NCBI RefSeq assembly: GCF_008365405.1 | Contig: NZ_QOKV01000008.1 | Location: forward strand, 1 to 64,000 | From: Azospirillum brasilense | Lineage (GTDB): Bacteria > Pseudomonadota > Alphaproteobacteria > Azospirillales > Azospirillaceae | DNA: 64,000 nucleotides | Direction: 5' to 3' | Notes under the pieces: generated by a model | Told to the model about the DNA's origin: nothing | Seen by the model: the letters and a program-made list of their open reading frames with translations, nothing else | Database searches by the model: none | Translations under genes and position numbers: made by a program | Shown here: one piece after another, positions 41,429 through 52,426 of the stretch | Layout of the letters: every line of letters starts with the position of its first letter | Numbering within the stretch: the first letter of the stretch is position 1

Positions 41429-41461
41429 CTTAATCGGGATAAGGGACTTTAGTTATTCTAA
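41429..41461. promoter_or_regulatory. Operator dyads between argP and lysE
   Basis: Two dyads lie in the 107-base divergent gap: CTTAATCGGGATAAG (41429-41443) and TTAGTTATTCTAA (41449-41461). They are AT-rich and spaced 20 bases centre to centre, as expected for LysR tetramer binding. The exact role is inferred. Confidence 0.5.
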
Positions 41462-41523
41462 TCCGGACGGCGGTGGTAGGGGAACGGCCTCCACCACCGA
41501 TATCGCCAACGAATGAGGCCGCC

Positions 41524-42123
41524 ATGCTCTCCGCCTTCCTTCCCGGCCTTCTGCTGGGTCTCAGCCTGATCGTCGCCATCGGCGCGCAGAACGCCTTCGT
41601 GCTGCGCCAGGGCCTGCGCGGGGAGCATGTGCTGGCCGTCTGCGCGACCTGCGCGGTGTCGGACGCGCTGCTGATCCTGGCCGGGGTCGGCGGCTTCGCC
41701 CAGGCCGCCCAATGGCTGCCCTGGCTGGAGACGGCCACCCGCTACGCCGGGGCGGCCTTCCTGCTGGTCTACGGGCTGCGCAGCTTCCGCTCGGCTTGGC
41801 GGGCGGGCGGCGCGCTGGACCCGGCTTCGGCGGTTCCGGCGGGCCTCGGCGCGACGCTGGCGACCTGCCTGGCGCTGACTTGGCTGAACCCGCACGTCTA
41901 TCTGGACACGGTGGTGCTGGTCGGGTCGGTGTCGACCCAGTTCGCCGAGGGCAAGCACGCCTTCGCGCTGGGGGCGATGACCGCGTCCCTCCTGTTCTTC
42001 TTCGCGCTGGGTTTTGGCGCGCGCCTGCTGCGGCCCGTCTTCGCCCGGCCCGGCGCGTGGCGGGCGCTCGATACCGGGATCGGCGTCGTCATGTGCGCGA
42101 TCGCGGTGGGTCTGGTCGCCTGA
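41524..42123 (+). CDS. LysE/ArgO-family amino-acid exporter
   Basis: A 199-residue membrane protein with six helices and the LysE pattern GLSLIVAIGAQNAFVLRQGL at the start and LTWLNPHVYLDTVVLVG in the middle. Exports lysine/arginine. The start MLSAFLPG is preferred over a longer frame. It is controlled by the divergent ArgP-like protein. Confidence 0.93.
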   Translation: MLSAFLPGLLLGLSLIVAIGAQNAFVLRQGLRGEHVLAVCATCAVSDALLILAGVGGFAQAAQWLPWLETATRYAGAAFLLVYGLRSFRSAWRAGGALDPASAVPAGLGATLATCLALTWLNPHVYLDTVVLVGSVSTQFAEGKHAFALGAMTASLLFFFALGFGARLLRPVFARPGAWRALDTGIGVVMCAIAVGLVA

Positions 42124-42139
42124 ACCGCGGATTCCCTCG

Positions 42140-42178
42140 GGACCGGCGTGGGGAAAATCCCCTTCCCCGCGCCGGTCC
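42140..42178. terminator. Hairpin between convergent lysE and chemoreceptor genes
   Basis: A stem of about 15 bp, GGACCGGCG(T)GGGGAA with TTCCCCGCGCCGGTCC, contains one bulge. It fills most of the 60-base gap. No T run follows, so termination may need Rho. Confidence 0.55.
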
Positions 42179-42183
42179 TGCCG

Positions 42184-43497
42184 TCAGGACGCCTTCAGCG
42201 CCTGCAGGAAGGTCTCGACCTGATGCTTCAGGCTGTCGGACTGGCCGGACAGGTCGGAGGAGGAGCGGATGACGAGGCTGGAGGCCTGCGCCGTCTCGTT
42301 CGCCGCCACGCTGACCGCCTCGATGCTGCGGGCGATCTCGTCGGTGCCGCGGGCGGCCTGGGCGACGTTGTTGGAAATCTCCTGCGTTGCCGCCGCCTGC
42401 TCCTGCACGGCCGAGGCGATGGTGGTGGAGATCTCGTTGATCGACCGGATCGTCTCGCCGATGCCCTGGATGGCGCCGATCGTCTGGTTGGTCGCCGCCT
42501 GGATGCCGGCGATCTGGGCGGAGATGTCCTCGGTTGCCTTGGCCGTCTGGTTGGCGAGGCTCTTCACCTCGCTCGCCACCACGGCGAAGCCCTTGCCCGC
42601 CTCGCCGGCCCGCGCCGCTTCGATGGTGGCGTTGAGCGCCAGCAGGTTGGTCTGGCCGGCGATGCCCTGGATCAGCTTCACCACGTCGCCGATGAGCTGC
42701 GCCGACTGGGCGAGGCTGTCGGCGGTGCCGCCGATCTGCTCGGTGCGCGACACCGCCTCGCGGGCGATGGCGACCGACCGCTCGACCTGCTGGCCGATTT
42801 CCCCGATGGATGCGGAGAGCTGCTCGGCGGCGGCCGCCACCGCCTGGACGTTGGACGCCGCCTGGGCGGTGGCGCTGGCCGCCTCCGCGCTCTGGCGGGT
42901 CGACCGTTCCGACAGGGCGCCGAGCTGGCGCGACACGCCCTGCATGTCGGTGGAGGTGCCGGACACCGCCTGCACCACGCTCTTGACCTTCGCGTCGAAG
43001 TCGGCGGCGAGGGAACCGGCGCGCTGGCGCATCTCCTCCTCCTCCTGGACGTCGATCAGCGAGCCGCAGGCGCGCAGCGCCAAGCCGGCCGCGTTGCGCC
43101 GGCAGCCGCCGATGGCGCGGAACCAGCGGTAGGAGCCGTCGCGCATCTTCACGCGGTAGCGCACGTTGAAGGGCGTGCGGCCGCTGGCGTCGGCCAGGAA
43201 GGCGCCGAAGGCGGCGAAGGTCGGGGCGCTGTCGTCCGGGTGCAGCCGGTCCGACCAGGAGGTCATCAGGTTCGGGAAATCCTGTTCGCTGTCGAAGCCG
43301 AGCAACCGGCGGAACTGCCCGGACCAGGTCCAGCGGCTCTGCGGATGCGCCGGGTCGCCGTTGTGGAACACCGCGTCCCACAGGCCGACGCCGGCGTGGT
43401 TGCCATAGAGGTCGAGCGCTTCGGTCAGCTCGGCCAGCTCAGCGCCGCGCCCGTTGCCACCGTTGGACCCACCCCGGAAAAAACTCATCAGACTCAT
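42184..43497 (-). CDS. Soluble PAS-domain methyl-accepting chemotaxis protein
   Basis: A 437-residue receptor with one PAS fold (about 30-155: [15 protein letters not shown], then [17 protein letters not shown]) and a signalling domain with the hairpin tip [20 protein letters not shown]. There is no transmembrane segment, so it is cytoplasmic and may sense redox, oxygen or a bound ligand. No CheR pentapeptide is seen at the end (QALKAS). It is an orphan, away from che genes. Confidence 0.92.
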   Translation of the reverse strand: MSLMSFFRGGSNGGNGRGAELAELTEALDLYGNHAGVGLWDAVFHNGDPAHPQSRWTWSGQFRRLLGFDSEQDFPNLMTSWSDRLHPDDSAPTFAAFGAFLADASGRTPFNVRYRVKMRDGSYRWFRAIGGCRRNAAGLALRACGSLIDVQEEEEMRQRAGSLAADFDAKVKSVVQAVSGTSTDMQGVSRQLGALSERSTRQSAEAASATAQAASNVQAVAAAAEQLSASIGEIGQQVERSVAIAREAVSRTEQIGGTADSLAQSAQLIGDVVKLIQGIAGQTNLLALNATIEAARAGEAGKGFAVVASEVKSLANQTAKATEDISAQIAGIQAATNQTIGAIQGIGETIRSINEISTTIASAVQEQAAATQEISNNVAQAARGTDEIARSIEAVSVAANETAQASSLVIRSSSDLSGQSDSLKHQVETFLQALKAS

Positions 43498-43551
43498 CGC
43501 CTTGTCCCCTACCCCTCACACGAAAACCGGTGCAACCTTCAGCACAGACCC

Positions 43552-43725
43552 ATGACTGAAACGACCGGTCTGCCTGTTCTCATGTACGGAAAATATGAGA
43601 ATTTAGATTTCAATTCGGTAAAAGCTTTCTCCATGTTTCCAGAAATAGAAGGGGTGTTTGCCGTATTGTTTGTTTCATTTTCATTTTTATTTGCCTTTCT
43701 TCTTGTCTATACAACCTTTGGGTGA
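43552..43725 (+). CDS. Possible small membrane protein in an AT-rich island
   Basis: A 57-residue open frame, MTETTGLPVLMYGKYEN and onward, ends in one hydrophobic helix (about 33-56, VFAVLFVSFSFLFAFLLVY). The region 43570-43720 is strikingly AT-rich with unusual codons for this genome. No strong ribosome site precedes it. It may instead be the promoter region of lutABC. The rest of 43498-43836 shows no gene. Confidence 0.35.
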   Translation: MTETTGLPVLMYGKYENLDFNSVKAFSMFPEIEGVFAVLFVSFSFLFAFLLVYTTFG

Positions 43726-43836
43726 TACCGGGTGCGCCGCGACCGGACGCCGCCGGCCCGGCCCGTTGCCATCACCGGCAGGACGACCTAAAGTCGCCAC
43801 CGTCAGGGGATCAGCACCGGGAAGACACTGCACATC

Positions 43837-44622
43837 ATGGCCGACACCCGCCCCGCCCCCCGAGTGGGGCTGTTCGTCACCTGCCTCGTCGATGTCTACC
43901 GCCCGACGGTCGGCTTCGCCGCGGTGAAGCTGCTGGAGGACGCCGGCTGCACGGTCGAGGTGCCCGCCGCCCAGACCTGCTGCGGCCAGCCCGCCTTCAA
44001 CGCCGGCGACCGCGCCACCGCGCGGGATCTCGCCCGCAGCACCATTGCCGCCTTCGAGGGGTTCGACCATGTCGTCGTCCCCTCCGGCTCCTGCGCCGGG
44101 CAGATCCGCAAGCATTACCCGGAGCTTCTGGCCGACGATCCGGCCTGGGCGGCGCGCGCCCGGCATCTGTCGGCGCGCACGCACGAGCTGGTGTCCTTTC
44201 TGACCGACGTGCTGGGGGTGACGGACACCGGCGCGCGCTACGACGGCACGATCACCTACCACGACAGCTGCTCCGGCCTGCGCGAGCTGGGCATCAAGGA
44301 GCAGCCGCGCCGCCTGCTGGCCAAGGTCGAGGGGCTGACGCTGAACGAGCTTCCGGGGGCGGAGGTCTGCTGCGGCTTCGGCGGCACCTTCTGCGTCAAG
44401 TATCCGGACATCTCCAACCGCATGGTCGAGGCCAAGACCGCGGACATCACGGCGACGAAGGCCGACACGCTGCTGGCCGGCGACATGGGCTGCCTGCTGA
44501 ACATGGCGGGCAAGCTGAAGCGCGAGGGCTCCGCCGTCCGCGTCCGCCATGTCGCGGAGGTGCTGGCCGGCGTCACCGACACACCCCCGATTGGCGAGCC
44601 CATAAAAAGTGGGAGGGCATAA
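43837..44622 (+). CDS. lutA: L-lactate utilisation Fe-S protein LutA
   Basis: A 261-residue protein with two CCG domains: QTCCGQPAFNAGDRA and AEVCCGFGGTFCVKYPDIS. It is part of the LutABC complex that oxidises L-lactate to pyruvate. It lies 4 bases before lutB in a three-gene operon. Confidence 0.94.
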   Translation: MADTRPAPRVGLFVTCLVDVYRPTVGFAAVKLLEDAGCTVEVPAAQTCCGQPAFNAGDRATARDLARSTIAAFEGFDHVVVPSGSCAGQIRKHYPELLADDPAWAARARHLSARTHELVSFLTDVLGVTDTGARYDGTITYHDSCSGLRELGIKEQPRRLLAKVEGLTLNELPGAEVCCGFGGTFCVKYPDISNRMVEAKTADITATKADTLLAGDMGCLLNMAGKLKREGSAVRVRHVAEVLAGVTDTPPIGEPIKSGRA

Positions 44623-44626
44623 CGCC

Positions 44627-46078
44627 ATGCAGCCGACCACCCACGCCTTCCCCGAGAACGCCCGCAAGGCGCTGAGCGACGAGCGGCTTCAGAAGGTCCT
44701 GGCCATCGCGCCCGCCGGTTTCGTCAACCGCCGCAAACAGGCCGCCGACCGCCTGCCGGAGTTCGAGGATCTCCGCGACCAGGGCCGCGACCTGAAGAAC
44801 CACGTCCTGGCCAACCTCGACACCTATCTGGAGGCCTTCGAGGGCAAGGTCACCGAGCAAGGCGGCCATGTGCACTGGTGCCGCACCGACCAGGAGGCGC
44901 GCGACGCCATCCTGGGCATCTGCCGCAAGGTCGGGGCGAAGACCGTCACCAAGGGCAAGTCGATGGTCTCCGAGGAAATCGGGATCAACGATTACCTGGA
45001 AGCCAACGGCCTGACCCCCATCGAGACGGATCTCGGCGAATACATCATCCAGCTCCGCCGCGAGCCGCCCAGCCACATCATCGCCCCGGCCTTCCACCTG
45101 TCCAAGGCGGACGTGGAGGGCACCTTCCGCCAAGCCCACACCGACCTGCCGGCGGACCGCGTGCTGGACGAGCCCAAGGTGCTGATCGCCGAGGCGCGGC
45201 AGGTGCTGCGCCGCAAGTTCCAGCAGGCCGACGTCGGCATCACCGGCGCCAACATCATGGTGGCTGAGACCGGTTCGACCGTCATCGTCACCAACGAGGG
45301 CAACGGCGACCTGACGCAGATCCTGCCGCGCGTCCATGTGGTGATCGCCACCATCGACAAGGTGGTGCCGACGCTGGAGGACGCCGCCCTGGTGCTGCGC
45401 CTGCTGGCGCGCTCCGCGACGGGCCAAGAGGCGTCGGCCTACACCACCTTCTCCACCGGGCCGCGCCGCCCCGGCGACCTCGACGGGCCGGAGGAGTTCC
45501 ACGTCGTGCTGCTCGACAACGGGCGGTCGGCGCTGCTCGGCACCGAGTTCCAGGACGTGCTGCGCTGCATCCGCTGCGGCGCCTGCATGAACCACTGCCC
45601 GGTCTACGGCTCGGTCGGCGGGCACGCCTACGGCTGGGTCTATCCGGGGCCGATCGGGTCGGTGATGCAACCGGCCCTGCTCGGCGTGAAGGAGGCTGGG
45701 CACCTGCCCAACGCCTCGACCTTCTGCGGGCGGTGCGAGGCGGTCTGCCCAATGCGCATCCCCCTGCCCAAGATGATGCGCCACTGGCGGGAGAAGGAGT
45801 TCGAGCAGAACCTCCAGCCCGCCGCCATGCGCCGGGGGCTGGCCCTGTGGGGCTGGTTCGCGCGGCGCCCGGCGCTCTACCACGCCGCCACCAAGATGGC
45901 GGCGCGGGCGTTGGGGGCGCTGGGCCGCGGCAGGGGGCGCTTCGCCCGCCTGCCGCTGGCCCAGGGCTGGACGAAGCACCGCGACATGCCGGCGCCGGAA
46001 GGCAGGACCTTCCAGCAGATGTGGGCCGAGAAGAAGGCAGCCGAAAAGAAAGCGGCCGAGACGAAGGGGAATCGCTGA
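44627..46078 (+). CDS. lutB: L-lactate utilisation Fe-S protein LutB
   Basis: A 483-residue protein with an N-terminal LUD domain and, near residue 310, two 4Fe-4S sites: CIRCGACMNHCPVYG and CGRCEAVCPM. The C-terminal part continues the LutB family and ends in a Lys/Ala-rich tail. The start is the ATG at 44627; an upstream ATG at 44609 lies inside lutA. Confidence 0.94.
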   Translation: MQPTTHAFPENARKALSDERLQKVLAIAPAGFVNRRKQAADRLPEFEDLRDQGRDLKNHVLANLDTYLEAFEGKVTEQGGHVHWCRTDQEARDAILGICRKVGAKTVTKGKSMVSEEIGINDYLEANGLTPIETDLGEYIIQLRREPPSHIIAPAFHLSKADVEGTFRQAHTDLPADRVLDEPKVLIAEARQVLRRKFQQADVGITGANIMVAETGSTVIVTNEGNGDLTQILPRVHVVIATIDKVVPTLEDAALVLRLLARSATGQEASAYTTFSTGPRRPGDLDGPEEFHVVLLDNGRSALLGTEFQDVLRCIRCGACMNHCPVYGSVGGHAYGWVYPGPIGSVMQPALLGVKEAGHLPNASTFCGRCEAVCPMRIPLPKMMRHWREKEFEQNLQPAAMRRGLALWGWFARRPALYHAATKMAARALGALGRGRGRFARLPLAQGWTKHRDMPAPEGRTFQQMWAEKKAAEKKAAETKGNR

Positions 46079-46080
46079 CC

Positions 46081-46767
46081 ATGGCCGACACCGGCTCCGC
46101 CCGCGCCCAGATCCTGGGCGGCATCCGCAAGGCGCTGAATTCCGCCGAGGGCTCGGAGGAGGCGCGCCGGAGGCTCGCCACTCACCCGCGCAACCTGATC
46201 CCGGCCCGCGCCCAGCATCCCCACGATGAGCAGGTCGAGCTGTTCGCCGCCATGGCGACGGAAGTCTCGGCGACCGTGGAACTGCTGGGCGGGATGGCCG
46301 AGGTGCCGGGGGCGGTGGCCGACTATCTGGCCGGGCTGAACCTGCCCGCCGAGGTCCGCGTCGCCCCGGACGCCGCCCTGGACCCCATCCCCTGGGACCA
46401 GCGCCCGACCCTGACGGTGACCAAGGGGCGCGCCCGCGACAGCGACGGCGCGTCGCTGACCGGCGCCTTCGCCGGGGTGGCGGAAACCGGCACGCTGATG
46501 CTGCTGTCCGGAGCCGAGCGGCCGACCACGCTGAACTTCCTGCCCGACACCCACATCGTCGTGCTGCGGCGCGGCCAGATCGTCGGCACCATGGAGGACG
46601 CCTGGGACCGGCTGCGCGCCGCCGGTGGGGATGGTGGCGGAAAGGGCGCCCTGCCCCGCACCGTCAACTTCATCACCGGGCCGTCGCGGACCGGCGACAT
46701 CGAGATGCGGATCGAGCTGGGCGCCCACGGGCCGCGGCGCCTTCACATTCTTCTGGTGGAGGATTGA
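46081..46767 (+). CDS. lutC: L-lactate utilisation protein LutC
   Basis: A 228-residue LUD-domain protein. Motifs LTGAFAGVAETGTLMLLSG and FITGPSRTGDIEMRIELGAHGP identify LutC. It starts 3 bases after lutB and completes the lactate oxidation operon. No GntR-type regulator is next to it. Confidence 0.94.
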   Translation: MADTGSARAQILGGIRKALNSAEGSEEARRRLATHPRNLIPARAQHPHDEQVELFAAMATEVSATVELLGGMAEVPGAVADYLAGLNLPAEVRVAPDAALDPIPWDQRPTLTVTKGRARDSDGASLTGAFAGVAETGTLMLLSGAERPTTLNFLPDTHIVVLRRGQIVGTMEDAWDRLRAAGGDGGGKGALPRTVNFITGPSRTGDIEMRIELGAHGPRRLHILLVED

Positions 46768-46889
46768 CACGGCTGAGCGTTCAAGGGTTTATCGGAGCGT
46801 TGTCCGTGCCGGAACCCCTGTTTCACCGTGTTTGATCCGCCCCACCCTTCGACCCGCGCGCCCGGACGGGCCGCGCCGAGGTCCCCGTC

Positions 46890-47462
46890 ATGAGCCGCCG
46901 CCGCTCGGTCTCCACCGAGGAACGGCGGCTGTGGCGGATCGCCATGCGCGACGCGGAACCGATGCCGGGCCGGACCATCGAGGACCCCGATCCCCCCGCC
47001 GCCTCAGCGGGCGAGCCGGAACCGGTCGCCACCACCGCTTCCCCACCCCCCACCCTGCCGCCGCGCGGCGGTGTGCCAAAGGGCGGGCGCCCCTCGCAGC
47101 CGCCGTTGAAGGTCGGCAACCTCGACAACATCGACCGCCGCACCGCCGACCGCTTCTCGCGTGGCGAGATGGAGATCGACGGGCGCATCGACCTGCACGG
47201 AATGAGCCAGGACCAGGCCCACGGCGCCCTCTCCGGCTTCGTCCGCCGCGCTTGGCACGAGGGGCGGCGCTGCGTGCTGGTCATCACCGGCAAGGGCACC
47301 TACACCGGTGGGGCCGGCGTGCTGCGCCAGTCGGTGCCGCGCTGGCTGGCCGACGCCGCCCTGCGCCCGATGGTTCTGGCGGTGCGCCCGGCGCAGCCCC
47401 GGCACGGCGGCGAGGGGGCGCTGTACGTCCTCGTCAAGCGGCGGCGCGACCATCATCGGTAG
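46890..47462 (+). CDS. Smr-domain protein
   Basis: A 190-residue protein with a disordered Pro-rich N-terminal region and a C-terminal Smr domain (about 95-188): IDLHGMSQDQAHGAL carries LDxHG-type residues and GRRCVLVITGKGTYTGG the GKG loop. Small MutS-related domains nick DNA or cleave RNA. It precedes an XRE regulator by 12 bases. Confidence 0.9.
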   Translation: MSRRRSVSTEERRLWRIAMRDAEPMPGRTIEDPDPPAASAGEPEPVATTASPPPTLPPRGGVPKGGRPSQPPLKVGNLDNIDRRTADRFSRGEMEIDGRIDLHGMSQDQAHGALSGFVRRAWHEGRRCVLVITGKGTYTGGAGVLRQSVPRWLADAALRPMVLAVRPAQPRHGGEGALYVLVKRRRDHHR

Positions 47463-47474
47463 GACGGGGCCGCG

Positions 47475-47879
47475 ATGACACCCTTCGGCGAACGGGTCCG
47501 CGCGCTGCGCGAGGGCAAGAGCGTAACGCTCAAGCAGATGGCGGCCGACCTGCACATCTCCTCGGCCTATCTGTCGGCGCTGGAGCATGGCAAGCGCGGC
47601 CAGCCCTCCGCCCAGCTCGTCCGGCAGATCTGCGCCTATTTCGGCATCATCTGGGACGAGGCGGAGGAGTTGGAACGGCTGGCCGACCTGTCGCACCCGC
47701 GCGTGACGGTGGACACCGCCGGGCTCAACCCGAAGGCGACCGAGCTGGCGAACCGTCTGGCCGAACGCATCCACGATCTGGACGACGGAACGCTGGACCG
47801 GCTGCTGCTGCTGCTGGACGAGGCGCCGGCCCGCGGCGGCGCGGCGGTGCGGCGTCGGGCGGCTCCGCGGCGGCGGTAG
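47475..47879 (+). CDS. XRE-family transcriptional regulator
   Basis: A 134-residue protein with an N-terminal helix-turn-helix (FGERVRALREGKSVTLKQMA, then ISSAYLSALEHGKRGQPS) and a helical C-terminal half. It follows the Smr gene closely, a pairing seen in alphaproteobacteria. Targets unknown. Confidence 0.9.
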   Translation: MTPFGERVRALREGKSVTLKQMAADLHISSAYLSALEHGKRGQPSAQLVRQICAYFGIIWDEAEELERLADLSHPRVTVDTAGLNPKATELANRLAERIHDLDDGTLDRLLLLLDEAPARGGAAVRRRAAPRRR

Positions 47880-48045
47880 AACGGCAGGGGCGAACGTCGC
47901 AACGGCCCGATTTGTCTTATGGGTTAATCAGTCGCACCTTCGGCATAGGCAGCCGGACGTTTCGCGTTCGCTTTCACCGCGCCAAATCCCTTACCATCCG
48001 ATCCGGGATACCCCGAATCCAGGCTTGACCAGACGGAATTATCGT

Positions 48046-49587
<1,542 letters not shown>

Positions 49588-49597
49588 GCGGCCGCGC

Positions 49598-50419
49598 CTA
49601 TCCCGCCCGTGAATAGGCGGCGGCCGCCGCGACCTGCGCGTCGGTCGGGCGCACCCCGGTGTAGAGCACGAACTGCTCCAGCGCCTGCAACGCGATGACC
49701 TCCGCCCCGGTGATGACGGGCTTGCCGGCGGCGCGCGCGGCGCGGATCAGCGGCGTTTCCGCGGGCATCGCCACGACGTCGAACACCCAGGCGGCGGACC
49801 CGATCAGCGCCGGGTCGAAGGCCAGCGCCTCCGCGTCGGGGCCGTTGGCCATGCCGAGCGGCGTCACGTTGACCAGCAGGCCCGGGGTGAGGCCGGTGGT
49901 ATCGGCTTGCCAGCGCACGCCATACTCATCGGCCAGCCGGCGCCCCGTCACGTCGTTGCGGGCGACCACCGTGCCGTCGGCGAAGCCGGCGTCGCGCAGC
50001 GCGCACAGCACCGCCCGCGCCATTCCGCCGCTGCCCCGCAGCGCGAAGGTCAGGTCCCGCGGCACGGCGTGGCGGTCGACCAGGAGACGCACCGCCCGGT
50101 AGTCGGTGTTGTGGCCGGTCAGCCGCCCGCCGTCGTTGACGATGGTGTTGACCGACCGCAAGCCCGCCGCCGACGGGTCCAGCGCGTCGAGGAAGGGGAT
50201 GCAGGCCTCCTTGAAGGGCATGGACACGCCGCAGCCGCGGATGCCCAGCGCCCGGATGCCGGCGATGGCACCGGGCAGGTCGTCGGTCGTGAAGGCCTTG
50301 TAGAGAAAGTTCAGGCCAAGCGCTTCGTACAGGTGGTTGTGGAAGCGCGTCCCGATGTTGCTGGGCCGCCCCGACAAGGAGATGCAAAGGCGCGTGTCCT
50401 TGTCGACGGCGTGCGGCAT
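49598..50419 (-). CDS. Shikimate dehydrogenase-like protein (SdhL type)
   Basis: A 273-residue AroE-fold oxidoreductase. The N-terminal RLCISLSGRPSNIGTRFHNH differs from the usual AroE substrate site and matches the HI0607/SdhL group. NTDYRAVRLLV and LRGSGGMARAVLCAL show the fold and nucleotide loop. The catalytic Lys is kept in SMPFKEA. It may be a quinate or other hydroxy-acid dehydrogenase rather than the aromatic-pathway enzyme. It lies 14 bases after hslU. Confidence 0.82.
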   Translation of the reverse strand: MPHAVDKDTRLCISLSGRPSNIGTRFHNHLYEALGLNFLYKAFTTDDLPGAIAGIRALGIRGCGVSMPFKEACIPFLDALDPSAAGLRSVNTIVNDGGRLTGHNTDYRAVRLLVDRHAVPRDLTFALRGSGGMARAVLCALRDAGFADGTVVARNDVTGRRLADEYGVRWQADTTGLTPGLLVNVTPLGMANGPDAEALAFDPALIGSAAWVFDVVAMPAETPLIRAARAAGKPVITGAEVIALQALEQFVLYTGVRPTDAQVAAAAAYSRAG

Positions 50420-50433
50420 GGCGGCCCGTTTCC

Positions 50434-51771
50434 TTACAGGATGAACTTCGACAAATCGGCGTTCTTGGCGAGGCCGCCGACCTGGGCCCGGACGGTCTCC
50501 GCGTCGATGGTCACGGTCTGGCCGGCCTTGTCGCTGGCGGTGAAGCTGATGTCCTCCAGCAGCCGTTCCAACACGGTGTGCAGGCGCCGCGCCCCGATGT
50601 TCTCCACCGTCGCGTTGATCTCGGTGGCGAGGCGGGCCAGCTCGTCGATGGCGTCGTCGGTGAAGACGAGATCGACCTCCTCGGTCTTCAGCAGCGCCTT
50701 GTACTGCTTGATCAGGCTGGCTTCCGGCTCGGTCAGGATGCGGCGGAAATCCTCCTGCTCCAGCGCCTTCAGCTCGACGCGGATCGGCAGGCGGCCCTGC
50801 AGCTCCGGCAGCAGGTCCGACGGCTTCGACAGGTGGAAGGCGCCCGAGGCGATGAACAGGATGTGGTCGGTCTTCACCGCGCCATGCTTGGTGCTGACGG
50901 TCGTGCCCTCGATCAGCGGCAGCAGGTCGCGCTGCACGCCCTCGCGGCTGACGTCGGCGCCGCCCTTGTAGTCGGAGCGGGCGGAGATCTTGTCGATCTC
51001 GTCGAGGAAGACGATGCCGTTCTGCTCGACCGCCTGGATCGCTTCCGAAACGACCTTTTCCTGGTCGAGCAGCTTGTCCGACTCTTCCGCCATCAGAACG
51101 GTGTAGCTCTCGGCGACGGACATGCGCCGGGACCTGGTGCGCCCGCCCAGCGCCTTGCCGAAGATGTCGTTCAGGTTGAGCATGCCCATCTGGGCACCCG
51201 GCATGCCGGGGATGTCGAAGGTCGGCAGGCCGCCGGCGGTGTCGGCCACCTGGATCTCGATCTCGCGGTCGTTCAGCGTGCCCTCGCGCAGCATCTTGCG
51301 GAACTTCTGCCGCGTCTCCGGGCTGGCGTTCTCGCCGCACAGCGCGTCGACCACACGCTCCTCGGCGCGCAGCTCCGCCTTGGCGGCGACCTCCTTGCGC
51401 AGCCGCTCCTTGGTCAGGCCGATGGCGGCCTCCACCAGATCGCGGACGATCTGCTCGACGTCGCGGCCGACATAGCCGACCTCGGTGAACTTGGTCGCCT
51501 CGACCTTCAGGAAGGGCGCCTGCGCCAGCTTCGCCAAGCGGCGGGCGATCTCCGTCTTGCCGACGCCAGTCGGGCCGATCATCAGGATGTTCTTGGGCAG
51601 AACCTCCTCGCGCAGCCCCTCGGGGAGCTGCTGGCGGCGCCAGCGGTTGCGCAGCGCGATGGCGACCGCGCGCTTGGCCTCGTGCTGGCCGACGATGTAG
51701 CGGTCGAGTTCGGAGACGATCTCGCGCGGGCTGAAGGCGGCGGTGGCGGCGGCGATGCTGGGGGCGGACAT
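50434..51771 (-). CDS. hslU: HslU, ATPase subunit of the HslUV protease
   Basis: AAA+ unfoldase that feeds substrates to HslV. The 445 residues carry Walker [17 protein letters not shown], Walker [12 protein letters not shown] and the pore motif GYVGRD. The C-terminal NADLSKFIL docks into HslV. It follows hslV by 22 bases. Confidence 0.97.
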   Translation of the reverse strand: MSAPSIAAATAAFSPREIVSELDRYIVGQHEAKRAVAIALRNRWRRQQLPEGLREEVLPKNILMIGPTGVGKTEIARRLAKLAQAPFLKVEATKFTEVGYVGRDVEQIVRDLVEAAIGLTKERLRKEVAAKAELRAEERVVDALCGENASPETRQKFRKMLREGTLNDREIEIQVADTAGGLPTFDIPGMPGAQMGMLNLNDIFGKALGGRTRSRRMSVAESYTVLMAEESDKLLDQEKVVSEAIQAVEQNGIVFLDEIDKISARSDYKGGADVSREGVQRDLLPLIEGTTVSTKHGAVKTDHILFIASGAFHLSKPSDLLPELQGRLPIRVELKALEQEDFRRILTEPEASLIKQYKALLKTEEVDLVFTDDAIDELARLATEINATVENIGARRLHTVLERLLEDISFTASDKAGQTVTIDAETVRAQVGGLAKNADLSKFIL

Positions 51772-51793
51772 GGCGTGGGACCCGGTCTGAGGG

Positions 51794-52342
51794 TTAGAGC
51801 TTTTCGAGCGTGACGTTCTCGTTGGTGTAGACGCAGATGCCGGCGGCGATCTTCATCGCCTTGCGGGCCACGGCCTCCGCGTCCAGACCATCGATGTCGA
51901 CCAGCGCGCGCGCCGCCGACAGGGCGTAGGCGCCGCCGGAGCCGATGCCGATGAGGCCGTCCTCCGGCTCCAGCACGTCGCCGTTGCCGGTCAGGATCAG
52001 GCTGACGTTGCGGTCGGCCACGGCCATCATGGCCTCCAGCCGGCGCAGGTAGCGGTCGGTGCGCCAGTCCTTGGCCATCTCCACACAGGCGCGCAGCAGC
52101 TGGCCGGGGTGCTTCTCCAGCTTGGTCTCCAGCCGCTCGAACAGGGTCAGCGCGTCGGCGGTGGCGCCGGCGAAGCCGCCCATCACCGTGCCGCCGGCGA
52201 GCCAGCGCACCTTGCGGGCGTTCGATTTCATGACCGTCTGGCCGACGGACACCTGGCCGTCGCCGGCAATGACCACCTGCCCGTTCTTGCGGACCGAGAG
52301 GATGGTGGTGCCGTGCCACTGGATGGGATCGTGGGAAGTCAT
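51794..52342 (-). CDS. hslV: HslV, peptidase subunit of the HslUV protease
   Basis: Threonine peptidase. The mature chain should begin at the Thr in [16 protein letters not shown] after removal of an N-terminal segment of about 10 residues ([11 protein letters not shown]), an extension typical of alphaproteobacteria and absent from E. coli HslV. The motif [15 protein letters not shown] follows. 182 residues. It is first in the hslVU operon. Confidence 0.95.
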   Translation of the reverse strand: MTSHDPIQWHGTTILSVRKNGQVVIAGDGQVSVGQTVMKSNARKVRWLAGGTVMGGFAGATADALTLFERLETKLEKHPGQLLRACVEMAKDWRTDRYLRRLEAMMAVADRNVSLILTGNGDVLEPEDGLIGIGSGGAYALSAARALVDIDGLDAEAVARKAMKIAAGICVYTNENVTLEKL

Positions 52343-52426
52343 CGGGACCGTATTCGAAGAAAGAAACGCCCGTGCCCGAACGGCCCGGCGCGACACCGGC
52401 CGACATAGGCACATCGGAACACGGGT

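Noticed and set aside
42184..43497. AerC-type aerotaxis receptor
   Set aside because: It is soluble and has a PAS fold, but only one PAS is visible and FAD-binding residues cannot be judged by eye.
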